DNA of 13,204 bases, from assembly GCA_012515365.1 (NCBI GenBank), contig JAAYYM010000273.1, positions 1 to 13,204 of the forward strand, in the 5' to 3' direction. The notes under the pieces are model-generated. The model was given only the letters and a program-made list of their open reading frames with translations, had not been told where the DNA came from and made no database searches. Positions within the stretch are counted from its first letter, which is position 1, and the number at the start of each line of letters is the position of its first letter. Both the position numbers and the translations under genes were made by a program. Below are positions 7,087-13,204 of this stretch, in pieces. Source of the DNA: Clostridia bacterium (lineage in GTDB: Bacteria > Bacillota_A > Clostridia > Lachnospirales > Lachnospiraceae).

Positions 7087-10000
7087 ATGAAGCGAATTAC
7101 GAAAATTTTTGTTCTGACAGCTGCTATGATTATGCTGTTCGCAACAAATGTATTTGCAGCAGATTTCGCAACACCTGTTCAAAAAGCGAAGAGCATGACG
7201 CTTTACACGAACGGTATAGACGGAAATGAGGCAATTACACCAGGTACATATGAGCTTAAAAAGGATATAACAACGAAGGGAAAAACAACTACTGTATGTG
7301 AAGTGGTTAAGGTTGTTTCTACAGACAGAAGTATTGTAAACTTTTCAGCAATTAAAGGCGGAAGCTGTGTACTTAACTCAGATGGCAATAATGTTGGTAA
7401 AGCAAAGGTAACGATTGAATACACAGAAACCAAATCTACTACTGGAAAAGACGATTTGGTCAAAAGAAAGAAAAAAATCATTACGATTACAAACAAAGCA
7501 GTAGTAAATGATATCAGCTTTGATTCTTCAGTTGTGGATCCTGACAATAAAGCTGAAATTGCAATAGGAAATGGCAGTGCGATTACGTTAGGTACTTCGA
7601 CAAACTTTGATGCATCTTCTAAAAAAGTAAAATATGCATTTGAAAATGGTTCAAACAAATCTAACGGTAAAGTAATCTTTACAGTAACCAATAAAGGTGT
7701 TGTAAAAGCAACCAAATTTACACCAAAAGATGCTGAAGCAAAAATCAAGGTGTCTTCTGCAGATTTCACTAAAAAAGGTTATGTGCCTGTTGAGAAAGTT
7801 GTAACAGTTACTGCAAAAGAAGCAGATTCAGCAGCTGTTGATATCAACTTAAACGGTGCAGACAACTATATTAAAAAAGTTATTTACTTAAAAACGAATG
7901 TAACAGACGAATTCCATACATATCAGACTGATTATAAAGTATATGATGCAGATGGAGACGAAATTGAAAAGGATGCAGTTACATTTGTAAGTAGCAATCC
8001 TGCTGTAGCATCTGTATCACCAGACGGTGAAGTTATAGCTCTTTCAAATGGTACTGCTAAGATTACAGCAGTTAGTACACTTGGTAATAAAATCAAAGTA
8101 CAGACAAAAGGTAAAGCTTTAAATTACACTGTAAAAGTATTGACTGATGTTGATAAAATCAATGTGGCTTCATCTGTTGAAGGATTAACAGGAGCAAAAA
8201 TCAAACTTGGTGCTGCTGTAAATGCAGGCGCAGGTAATAAAAAACTTACTTACCTTGTTTCTCCGGATGGAACAAAAGCCAATGAAAACGAATACATCAA
8301 AGTATCACCTACAGGTGTTGTGACACTTAAGAAAGATACAAAAGAAGCAGCAGAAGAAGTGGCTGTGTGGGTATACTCAGCAGCAAAGGCTCCATCAATA
8401 GCAAAACCGAATGAAATCAAAACAACAGCAGCAGGCAAGAAAGTTGTTGTAACAGCTAACGTTCCGGTTGACAAGATTGTACTTGATGCGGCACTTACAC
8501 GTAACGATGGACATGCAAAAGAAGAGTATGATGGTTGTGATGAAGTTACGAAATATGATCTGTCAAAAGAAAGTATGTTTGATGTTATAGGAAAAGGTGG
8601 TCTGGAACCTACTAATCAGGATGTAGTTTATTCCTCAAGTAAGCCTTCTGTTGCATATGTTGATGAAGATGGCAAGCTGTATGCAGTTGGTGCAGGTACT
8701 GCTAAGATCACAATATCATCAGTTGATGGAACAAAGAAGAAAGCAAGCTTTAACTTTAAAGTAACACAAAAAGTAACAGACATTATTGTGACGGCACCAG
8801 GATTAGCTGGAACAAAAGCATATGTAGTAGAAAATGCAGCAAAAGATCAGAAGCTTACTTTGAAGGCTACTGTAGATGACAAGAAAGCTGCAGATAAGAA
8901 AGTAAAATTCGAAAAGGTTGGCGAGTCAGAATTTGGTCTTACAGCAAAAGGTGTTGTTACAATTCCAAAAACAGCTGTAGCAGGAGATAAAGTAGATATT
9001 AAAGTGACTGCTTCTAATCCGGCAGATAGCTTCAAGAATGGTAAGACTATTACAATTGAAGTAACCAGTGCTGATACTACCCCAGCGGCTGAAGATTATA
9101 GCATAGATGGATTTCCAGAACAGCAAGTTACTCTCAAGAAGGGTGAAAGAGACATATTTTATGCAAAAGTTAAAGTACCAGAAGACAAGGTAGTACTTGA
9201 TCCGGAAGTTAAATGGACGCTGAACAAGAAGGGAATCGTAAAGATTGTTTCTACAATGACAGGAAACAATGGCATAAAGGCTGCAGCAGTTGAAGCATTA
9301 AAAGCAGGAGAAGTAACACTGACAGCAACACATAAATCTGGTGCTGATTACAGTTTCACAATTAAAGTTGTAAACTCTGATCAGGATGAGCAGAAAGCGT
9401 TGAATGCTCAGATTAAAGAAGTACTTGGCAGAGAAGACCGTACATGGACTGGCATCAAAACCACATTTGACGGACAGAAAAACTTCAAACTTGAAATTTT
9501 AGATCCGTATAAGACGGTATCTGCAATTACAGGAACAGGACTTGCTGATGCTATAAAAGAAATGTACGATAAAGACTTTACAGAGGGAACAGTTGTGTTT
9601 ACATTAGATCCAAATGCTTACGTCTATACATTGGAAAAGAATGGCTCCAAGATACACATTGAAGAACGCATTGATGGAGAGCCGGGAAGAATTGATGACG
9701 TAACAACTGCAGCAGAGGCTATTAAGTTTATCCAGGAAAATAATACCATTAAAGATTCAGTATTATTTGATTGGCTTGGCACAGTAATTGATGTTGGAGG
9801 AAGTAAGAAAACAAACGGTGTTACTTATGATTTCAATTACGAGGCAGAATTTGTAGCATCAGATGAAGTGATCGAATCAATAATTGATGCGCAGAATATT
9901 GTGATGACTGAAGCTATTAATGCAAAATTAGCAAAAGTTGAGGGACTTGAGGGCATCACGTATGATACATTTGATAATTCTTATGTTGTATTGATTGATG

Positions 10001-11004
10001 ATACAAAGGTAAGACTTGATAATGCTCAAATTAAATCAGCTGCACTGTATGGCTTAGAAGCTGGATTACATGGAGTAGAATCAGCACAAATTACAGCAAG
10101 TAAGACAGATTACATTGAAGAACGCTATACAAGCAAAGACGGAAAGCCTGCTATGACATTGGTTAGTGAGATCTACGATAAGTTGGTAGATTTTGCAAAT
10201 GACAAGGGTATTTCAGAATTTGGTATGCTGCAAGGTGCTACTGTAGACTGCAAGGATGTAGTTTACTTCTTCGGTAACGGTGGATTTGGATGCACATATA
10301 AGACAGATTACTCATTGACATTTGACCGCTCGATTGAAAGTGTCAAGAAAGAAAAAGACGTTTATATTGCTGATGCATTAGCACAGATTAAGACTGGCGA
10401 ATACTTAGTATACAAGAATTATGTTTCAGAGCTTTCAGAATTCTTCTTTACATTTGATGGAGATAAGGGAACAGAAGGACTTGCAAACTTAAGAGGTACC
10501 GGTATCTACTCTGTAATCAGTAAAGCAGTAGATGACAGTGAGATTCAAAAAGCAGTTGTAACAAGCATTACAGGAAACGACACAATTATAACAGGTGATG
10601 AACTAAAAGATCCTCTGACATTGGGACTTGCAGTTATCGGCAATGCAGCAGAAAAAGACTTTAATTTCCTGAATGGTAAGAGTTCAACAGTTAAAGTGAC
10701 CTATCGTGCACTCGATAAGACATTTGTGTTGACTTACACAATTAACTTTGATCTTGATGAAGTGATTAATAATGCGGGTGCTGCAGAAGAAACAGTATCA
10801 GACAACGAAGTTGCAGCTCCTACAGTATCAGACAATGAAGTTGTAGCTCCTACAGTATCAGACAATGAAGTTGTAGATGAGACACCAGTAGTAGATGAGA
10901 CGCCAGTAGTAGATGAAACTCCGGTTGTTGACGAGACACCGGTAGTAGATGAAGCTCCTGTAGTAGATGAAGCACCAGCTGTTTCAGAAAACGCAGTAGA
11001 GTAA
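7087..11004 (+). CDS. Large secreted protein with bacterial Ig-like (BIG2-type) domains and acidic repeat tail
   Basis: This 1305-residue protein is predicted to be exported. It starts with a signal peptide (basic MKR, a hydrophobic stretch at 7-21, likely cleavage after VFA at residue 24). The N-terminal ~760 residues read as a string of Ig-like beta modules. BIG2 signatures are clearest at about 298-330 (SSNPAVASVSPDGEV, NGTAKITAVS) and 512-548 (SSSKPSVAYVDEDGK, AGTAKITISS), with weaker ones near 355-435, 564-645 and 671-764. Residues ~767-1250 look like three diverged ~150-residue repeats. The tail has TVSDNEV repeats and then six DETPVV/DEAPVV units, ending in SENAVE. There is no LPXTG motif, SLH domain or C-terminal membrane segment, so attachment is unknown. 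GGAGG at 7072-7076 supports the ATG at 7087; an in-frame ATG at 7048 would put 13 polar residues before the signal peptide. A role as adhesin or matrix protein is a guess from architecture. Confidence 0.85.
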   Translation: MKRITKIFVLTAAMIMLFATNVFAADFATPVQKAKSMTLYTNGIDGNEAITPGTYELKKDITTKGKTTTVCEVVKVVSTDRSIVNFSAIKGGSCVLNSDGNNVGKAKVTIEYTETKSTTGKDDLVKRKKKIITITNKAVVNDISFDSSVVDPDNKAEIAIGNGSAITLGTSTNFDASSKKVKYAFENGSNKSNGKVIFTVTNKGVVKATKFTPKDAEAKIKVSSADFTKKGYVPVEKVVTVTAKEADSAAVDINLNGADNYIKKVIYLKTNVTDEFHTYQTDYKVYDADGDEIEKDAVTFVSSNPAVASVSPDGEVIALSNGTAKITAVSTLGNKIKVQTKGKALNYTVKVLTDVDKINVASSVEGLTGAKIKLGAAVNAGAGNKKLTYLVSPDGTKANENEYIKVSPTGVVTLKKDTKEAAEEVAVWVYSAAKAPSIAKPNEIKTTAAGKKVVVTANVPVDKIVLDAALTRNDGHAKEEYDGCDEVTKYDLSKESMFDVIGKGGLEPTNQDVVYSSSKPSVAYVDEDGKLYAVGAGTAKITISSVDGTKKKASFNFKVTQKVTDIIVTAPGLAGTKAYVVENAAKDQKLTLKATVDDKKAADKKVKFEKVGESEFGLTAKGVVTIPKTAVAGDKVDIKVTASNPADSFKNGKTITIEVTSADTTPAAEDYSIDGFPEQQVTLKKGERDIFYAKVKVPEDKVVLDPEVKWTLNKKGIVKIVSTMTGNNGIKAAAVEALKAGEVTLTATHKSGADYSFTIKVVNSDQDEQKALNAQIKEVLGREDRTWTGIKTTFDGQKNFKLEILDPYKTVSAITGTGLADAIKEMYDKDFTEGTVVFTLDPNAYVYTLEKNGSKIHIEERIDGEPGRIDDVTTAAEAIKFIQENNTIKDSVLFDWLGTVIDVGGSKKTNGVTYDFNYEAEFVASDEVIESIIDAQNIVMTEAINAKLAKVEGLEGITYDTFDNSYVVLIDDTKVRLDNAQIKSAALYGLEAGLHGVESAQITASKTDYIEERYTSKDGKPAMTLVSEIYDKLVDFANDKGISEFGMLQGATVDCKDVVYFFGNGGFGCTYKTDYSLTFDRSIESVKKEKDVYIADALAQIKTGEYLVYKNYVSELSEFFFTFDGDKGTEGLANLRGTGIYSVISKAVDDSEIQKAVVTSITGNDTIITGDELKDPLTLGLAVIGNAAEKDFNFLNGKSSTVKVTYRALDKTFVLTYTINFDLDEVINNAGAAEETVSDNEVAAPTVSDNEVVAPTVSDNEVVDETPVVDETPVVDETPVVDETPVVDEAPVVDEAPAVSENAVE
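10792..10875 (+). repeat. In-frame 30-bp tandem repeats encoding TVSDNEV(V/A)AP
   Basis: Two full 30-bp units (10792-10821 and 10822-10851) and a partial third (10852-10875) encode TVSDNEV units. They differ at only two positions between full copies, which points to recent tandem duplication. They open the acidic tail of the secreted protein. Confidence 0.9.
10876..10983 (+). repeat. Six in-frame 18-bp units encoding DE(T/A)PVV
   Basis: Six consecutive 18-bp units encode DETPVV four times, then DEAPVV and DEAPAV. Third-position variation is high while the protein repeat is kept, suggesting the repeat is maintained at protein level. Copy number can change without breaking the frame. Confidence 0.9.
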
Positions 11005-11068
11005 AACATACGAATCACTAGTCGATCGAAAATGGTTAGAAACAGTATGAATTAGTAACATAGTTAGA

Positions 11069-11120
11069 TAATTGAATCCAAGCCGGTGGCAGTACAAGCT
11101 GTCACCGGAGGATTCGATTA
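11069..11120 (+). other. Strong hairpin downstream of the surface protein gene, no T-tract
   Basis: The outer stem pairs 11069-11079 with 11110-11120 (core GAATCC with GGATTC). After a short internal loop, the inner stem pairs 11083-11093 (CCGGTGGCAGT) with 11098-11108 (GCTGTCACCGG), capped by an ACAA loop. It is the only GC-rich stem after the gene, yet no U-run follows, so it is not a standard intrinsic terminator. It may protect the 3' end or act as one state of a switch. Confidence 0.7.
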
Positions 11121-11189
11121 AATAAGCATTGCGAATCAATGAAGGAATTAAATATATAGTTTTGCATTCGTATGTTTATTTAATCGAAT
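11112..11189 (+). other. Long inverted repeat overlapping the preceding hairpin
   Basis: ATTCGATTAAATAAGCAT (11112-11129) is complementary to ATGTTTATTTAATCGAAT (11172-11189) at 17 of 18 positions, the exception being a G-U pair. CGAAT (11132-11136) and ATTCG (11166-11170) can extend the stem inward. Its left arm reuses bases of the right arm of the hairpin at 11069-11120, so the two cannot form together. Confidence 0.7.
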
Positions 11190-11195
11190 TATAAT

Positions 11196-11226
11196 GATTT
11201 GATTAAAGGATTAAGATTTGATTTAA
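11196..11226 (+). repeat. Direct repeats of GATTTGATTWAA upstream of the membrane-protein gene
   Basis: GATTTGATTAA (11196-11206) and GATTTGATTTAA (11215-11226) are spaced 19 bp start to start. The same core occurs as TTCGATTAA at 11113-11121 and, inverted, at 11180-11188, making four TTYGATTWAA boxes in about 115 bp. This could be a regulator-binding array, or simply low-complexity AT-rich sequence. Confidence 0.45.
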
Positions 11227-11252
11227 TGTGGTAAAAGAAGGTTTTATCATAT

Positions 11253-11261
11253 TGATACTAT
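11253..11261 (+). promoter_or_regulatory. Possible extended -10 promoter for the polysaccharide-locus genes
   Basis: TG-A-TACTAT (11253-11261) fits an extended -10 element, but no good -35 is seen 17 bp upstream. A start near 11268 would give a ~35-nt leader. If real, it would drive the membrane protein, cpsB and wzz genes. Confidence 0.35.
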
Positions 11262-11302
11262 GTTTGAAACGATAAGATGTTTAAGATGGGTGAGGAAAAA
11301 TG

Positions 11303-12217
11303 ATGAGAAAATGTATAAGGGCATTAACATTTACAGGAGTATTACTTCTTGGCACTATGGCAATGAGTGTGCAGGCAAGGGCTGATATTAATGAGCATGA
11401 GCAGAATCTGATCAGCTTTGCATCTGCAATTCATGAATATAATGGAAAGCAATATAAAGCAACTGATGCAGCACTTAGCAAGCTTCGTTCTTATCTGGAT
11501 CAGTCGGATCAGAATCTGACTGCTGATCAGGTAAGTGATGCGAAAAATCAGTTTTATTCTAAAATCCCGCAAGGTATTGAAGAAGGCTATATGGTACAGG
11601 TAGGCGGAGGAAATGGTGGCGGTGGAACAGTAACACCTCCTACAGTTACGATTGTCGATCCTAATAATAATATTGTAGAAGTACCGGCACCTGATACGAC
11701 TACACCCGATACGACTACAACACCGACTACGGATGTCACAACAATGGTTGACACATTGGTAGTAGCAGGAGCAGCTACGACACCATCGGCAGATGCTTCC
11801 ATAGCTCCAAAAAGTAATGCGGTTAAAATTGATAAGGCTAAGAAAAAAACTACAAATAAGACAACAAATAAAAAAGTTACAGAGTCAGGCACAGATGATG
11901 GAGCTGATACGACGGATGCAGATCAAAATGCAGCAGACGCGCAGTCACAGGAAGATCTGACAGCAAGTGCGGCTTCTGATGTAGAAACAATCGATAAAGA
12001 AGTCAATCTGGCAAGTGCTCAGGATACACAGGATCAGTCACCGGTTGTAAAGGGAACAATTGTTGAATCTCAAAACGCTGCAATTCAGGTACCATTTTAT
12101 AAGAATACAACATTTTTATTAATTGCTGGCTTTGTAGCAGCAGCAATTATCATTATATCAATTGCCGGAGCTATCATATATAATGTCACAAAAAATGATC
12201 CATTTGGCAATTTATAG
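11303..12217 (+). CDS. Single-pass membrane-anchored envelope protein of unknown function, head of polysaccharide locus
   Basis: I do not recognise a named family. The 304-residue product has a signal peptide (MRKC then a hydrophobic stretch, cleavage near VQA at 25 or ARA at 27; Cys4 is not in a lipobox). Next is a small polar, probably helical domain at ~28-95 (ISFASAIHEYNGKQY through IPQGIEEGYMVQV), then a GGGNGGGG hinge and a Pro/Thr-rich, later Ala/Asp/Gln-rich linker at ~98-265. One C-terminal transmembrane helix (~270-293) precedes a cytoplasmic tail of about 11 residues. This places a small extracellular domain on a long stalk at the membrane. ATG codons at 11300 and 11303 are both possible; the second is 7 nt from GAGG (11292-11295), the first only 4. 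It is 27 bp upstream of cpsB, so the two are probably co-transcribed. A role in polysaccharide assembly or its control is inferred from position only. Confidence 0.8.
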   Translation: MRKCIRALTFTGVLLLGTMAMSVQARADINEHEQNLISFASAIHEYNGKQYKATDAALSKLRSYLDQSDQNLTADQVSDAKNQFYSKIPQGIEEGYMVQVGGGNGGGGTVTPPTVTIVDPNNNIVEVPAPDTTTPDTTTTPTTDVTTMVDTLVVAGAATTPSADASIAPKSNAVKIDKAKKKTTNKTTNKKVTESGTDDGADTTDADQNAADAQSQEDLTASAASDVETIDKEVNLASAQDTQDQSPVVKGTIVESQNAAIQVPFYKNTTFLLIAGFVAAAIIIISIAGAIIYNVTKNDPFGNL

Positions 12218-12244
12218 AGAAGAAAAGAATAGAAAAGAGCGACC

Positions 12245-12973
12245 ATGAAGACAGGATTTACTGATATGCATACACATATTCTGCCGGGGGTCGACGACGG
12301 TGCATCTTCCGTAGAGGAAGCACTCAAAATGTTAGAAATGGCAGTCAGAGAAGGGACAAGCAGAATCATTCTGACACCGCATTTCATTCCCGGAAACAGA
12401 AAATATGCAAAAGAAAACATAAAAGAACTATTCGAAAACTTCAAACAGACCGTTAGTGAACATCAAATTCCAATTGAGCTTAAGTTAGGAAATGAACTTT
12501 ACTACAGAGAAGGCATCATAGAAGCCTTAGAAACCGGCATGGCCAATGCGATGGCAGATACACAATATGTGTTGGTGGAGTTTGGTGTCAAAAGAGATTA
12601 TGACTACATATATCAGAGTTTAAAACGTTTACAGGAACATGGATATCGACCAATCTTAGCACATGTAGAACGCTATGACTGTCTACATAAAAAGATGGAT
12701 CTGATTGAGGAATTGATTAAGACCGGATTCTATATTCAGATGAATACAGAAGAACTGATGGCTGGATTCTTCAGTCGAAATAAAGGTTTTTGCACGAAGC
12801 TCTTTATGCAAGGTTATATTCACTTTTTAGGAAGTGATTGTCATGATACAGATGTCAGAGCTCCATATATGAAAAAAGCTGTTGATTATCTAAGACAGAA
12901 GGCAGATCCGGAATTATTAGAAGAAGTACTTTATGTGAATCCGGAGAAGATGCTTAATAATGAATATCTATAA
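12245..12973 (+). CDS. cpsB: CpsB/CapC/YwqE-family manganese-dependent protein tyrosine phosphatase
   Basis: These PHP-superfamily enzymes remove phosphate from the tyrosine cluster of bacterial BY-kinases and so adjust capsule or exopolysaccharide synthesis. The 242 residues are close to the usual ~250. Metal and active-site motifs are complete: DMHTHILPGVDDGA (7-20, His9 and His11), TPHF (44-47), GNELYY (82-87), VLVEF (109-113), ILAHVERY (137-144), QMNTEEL (165-171) and GSDCHD (196-201). The ribosome binding site is weak (AAAGAG about 5 nt upstream), which may mean coupling to the gene 27 bp before. The wzz-type gene begins 60 bp downstream. The PHP gene at 2035-2847 shares the superfamily but has different motifs and a different family. 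The cognate kinase is probably downstream of the window. Confidence 0.93.
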   Translation: MKTGFTDMHTHILPGVDDGASSVEEALKMLEMAVREGTSRIILTPHFIPGNRKYAKENIKELFENFKQTVSEHQIPIELKLGNELYYREGIIEALETGMANAMADTQYVLVEFGVKRDYDYIYQSLKRLQEHGYRPILAHVERYDCLHKKMDLIEELIKTGFYIQMNTEELMAGFFSRNKGFCTKLFMQGYIHFLGSDCHDTDVRAPYMKKAVDYLRQKADPELLEEVLYVNPEKMLNNEYL

Positions 12974-13032
12974 GCATTAATAGATTTATCAAGTTACACC
13001 AGGTTTTACGATAGAATTACCCGGGAGATTTT

Positions 13033-13204
13033 ATGAATACACAACATGACGAGATTGAAATAGATATATTTGAAATATTGTTTGTCATTAAAAAGAGATT
13101 ATGGATTATTATTTTGACAGCAGTTATATTGGCAGGAACAGCCGGAGCAATCAGTTACTATCTGATCAATCCAATGTATAGTTCGACATCTAAGCTTTAC
13201 ATCC
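13033..13204 (+). CDS. Wzz/CapA-type polysaccharide chain-length regulator, N-terminal part (3' end outside window)
   Basis: The first 57 codons are visible. They show the usual N-terminus of this family: an acidic EIEIDIFEILFVIKKR segment, a first transmembrane helix (WIIILTAVILAGTAGAISYY), then INPMYSSTSKLYI, matching the conserved proline-tyrosine-STSKLY pattern after TM1. These inner-membrane proteins set polymer length and, in Firmicutes, activate a partner BY-kinase. GGGAG at 13023-13027 lies 5 nt before the ATG. It follows cpsB by 60 bp with no terminator, consistent with one polysaccharide operon. Whether the kinase domain is fused or separate cannot be seen. Confidence 0.9.
   Translation, partial: MNTQHDEIEIDIFEILFVIKKRLWIIILTAVILAGTAGAISYYLINPMYSSTSKLYI

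Noticed and set aside
10792..10983. Tandem repeats as a possible CRISPR-like array
   Set aside because: Units are adjacent with no spacers, keep the reading frame and encode a protein repeat.
10734..11018. Antisense frame rich in Ser/Thr opposite the repeat tail
   Set aside because: It is the mirror image of the acidic repeats, with no start signals or independent features. Other long antisense frames (4988-5593, 7203-7769, 11587-11892) are shadows for the same reason.
11112..11189. Invertible DNA element with 18-bp inverted repeats
   Set aside because: The 42-bp centre is very short, holds no clear promoter, and no recombinase gene is nearby; an RNA hairpin explains the repeat better.
11264..11278. 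CcpA catabolite (cre) site in TTGAAACGATAAGAT
   Set aside because: One base is missing between the TGAA and CG parts of the consensus and the right half does not match.
12974..13032. Terminator or promoter between cpsB and the wzz-type gene
   Set aside because: The 59-bp gap shows no hairpin with T-run and no spaced -35/-10 pair.

Overview
The window looks like chromosomal DNA of a low-GC, Gram-positive anaerobe of the Clostridia, most likely Lachnospiraceae (the Roseburia/Butyrivibrio/Agathobacter neighbourhood). The grounds are AT-rich spacers, strong AGGAGG-type ribosome binding sites, a clostridial nifS-nifU-mnmA sulfur cluster, and an acidic VS(D/E)N-type C-terminal tail on a large secreted protein. 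The genus is inference.

Region 1 (1-2847) is sulfur relay. It holds the 3' end of a NifS/IscS-type cysteine desulfurase, a NifU/IscU scaffold and the tRNA 2-thiouridylase MnmA, all rightward and closely spaced. A PHP-family phosphatase, probably of the histidinol-phosphatase type, converges on mnmA and overlaps its stop codon by 4 bp.

Region 2 (2848-6480) is lower glycolysis: gap, pgk and tpiA, each with its own spacer. gap has a good sigma-A promoter and a strong intrinsic terminator, so pgk needs its own start; a perfect inverted repeat lies just upstream of pgk. The pgk-tpiA spacer holds AT-rich hairpins with alternative pairings. tpiA ends at a clear hairpin terminator.

Region 3 (6481-11299) is built around a 1305-residue secreted protein with bacterial Ig-like (BIG2-type) modules, a C-terminal half that seems to hold three diverged repeats, and a low-complexity acidic tail. 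A run of ten G lies just upstream of its near-consensus promoter, a dyad sits at the predicted transcription start, and the untranslated leader is about 385 nt. Downstream come two overlapping, mutually exclusive hairpins and repeated TTYGATTWAA boxes.

Region 4 (11300-13204) is the head of an exopolysaccharide/capsule locus: a single-pass membrane protein of unknown function, a CpsB/CapC/YwqE-type PHP tyrosine phosphatase, and the first 57 codons of a Wzz/CapA-type chain-length regulator. The phosphatase would be expected to reverse tyrosine phosphorylation of a BY-kinase that works with the Wzz-type protein; that kinase is not in the window.

The parts most worth following up are the non-coding elements around the secreted protein (G10 tract, long leader, switch-like hairpins) and the two uncharacterised envelope proteins next to the polysaccharide genes. 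No phage, insertion sequence, CRISPR array, tRNA or rRNA was seen.
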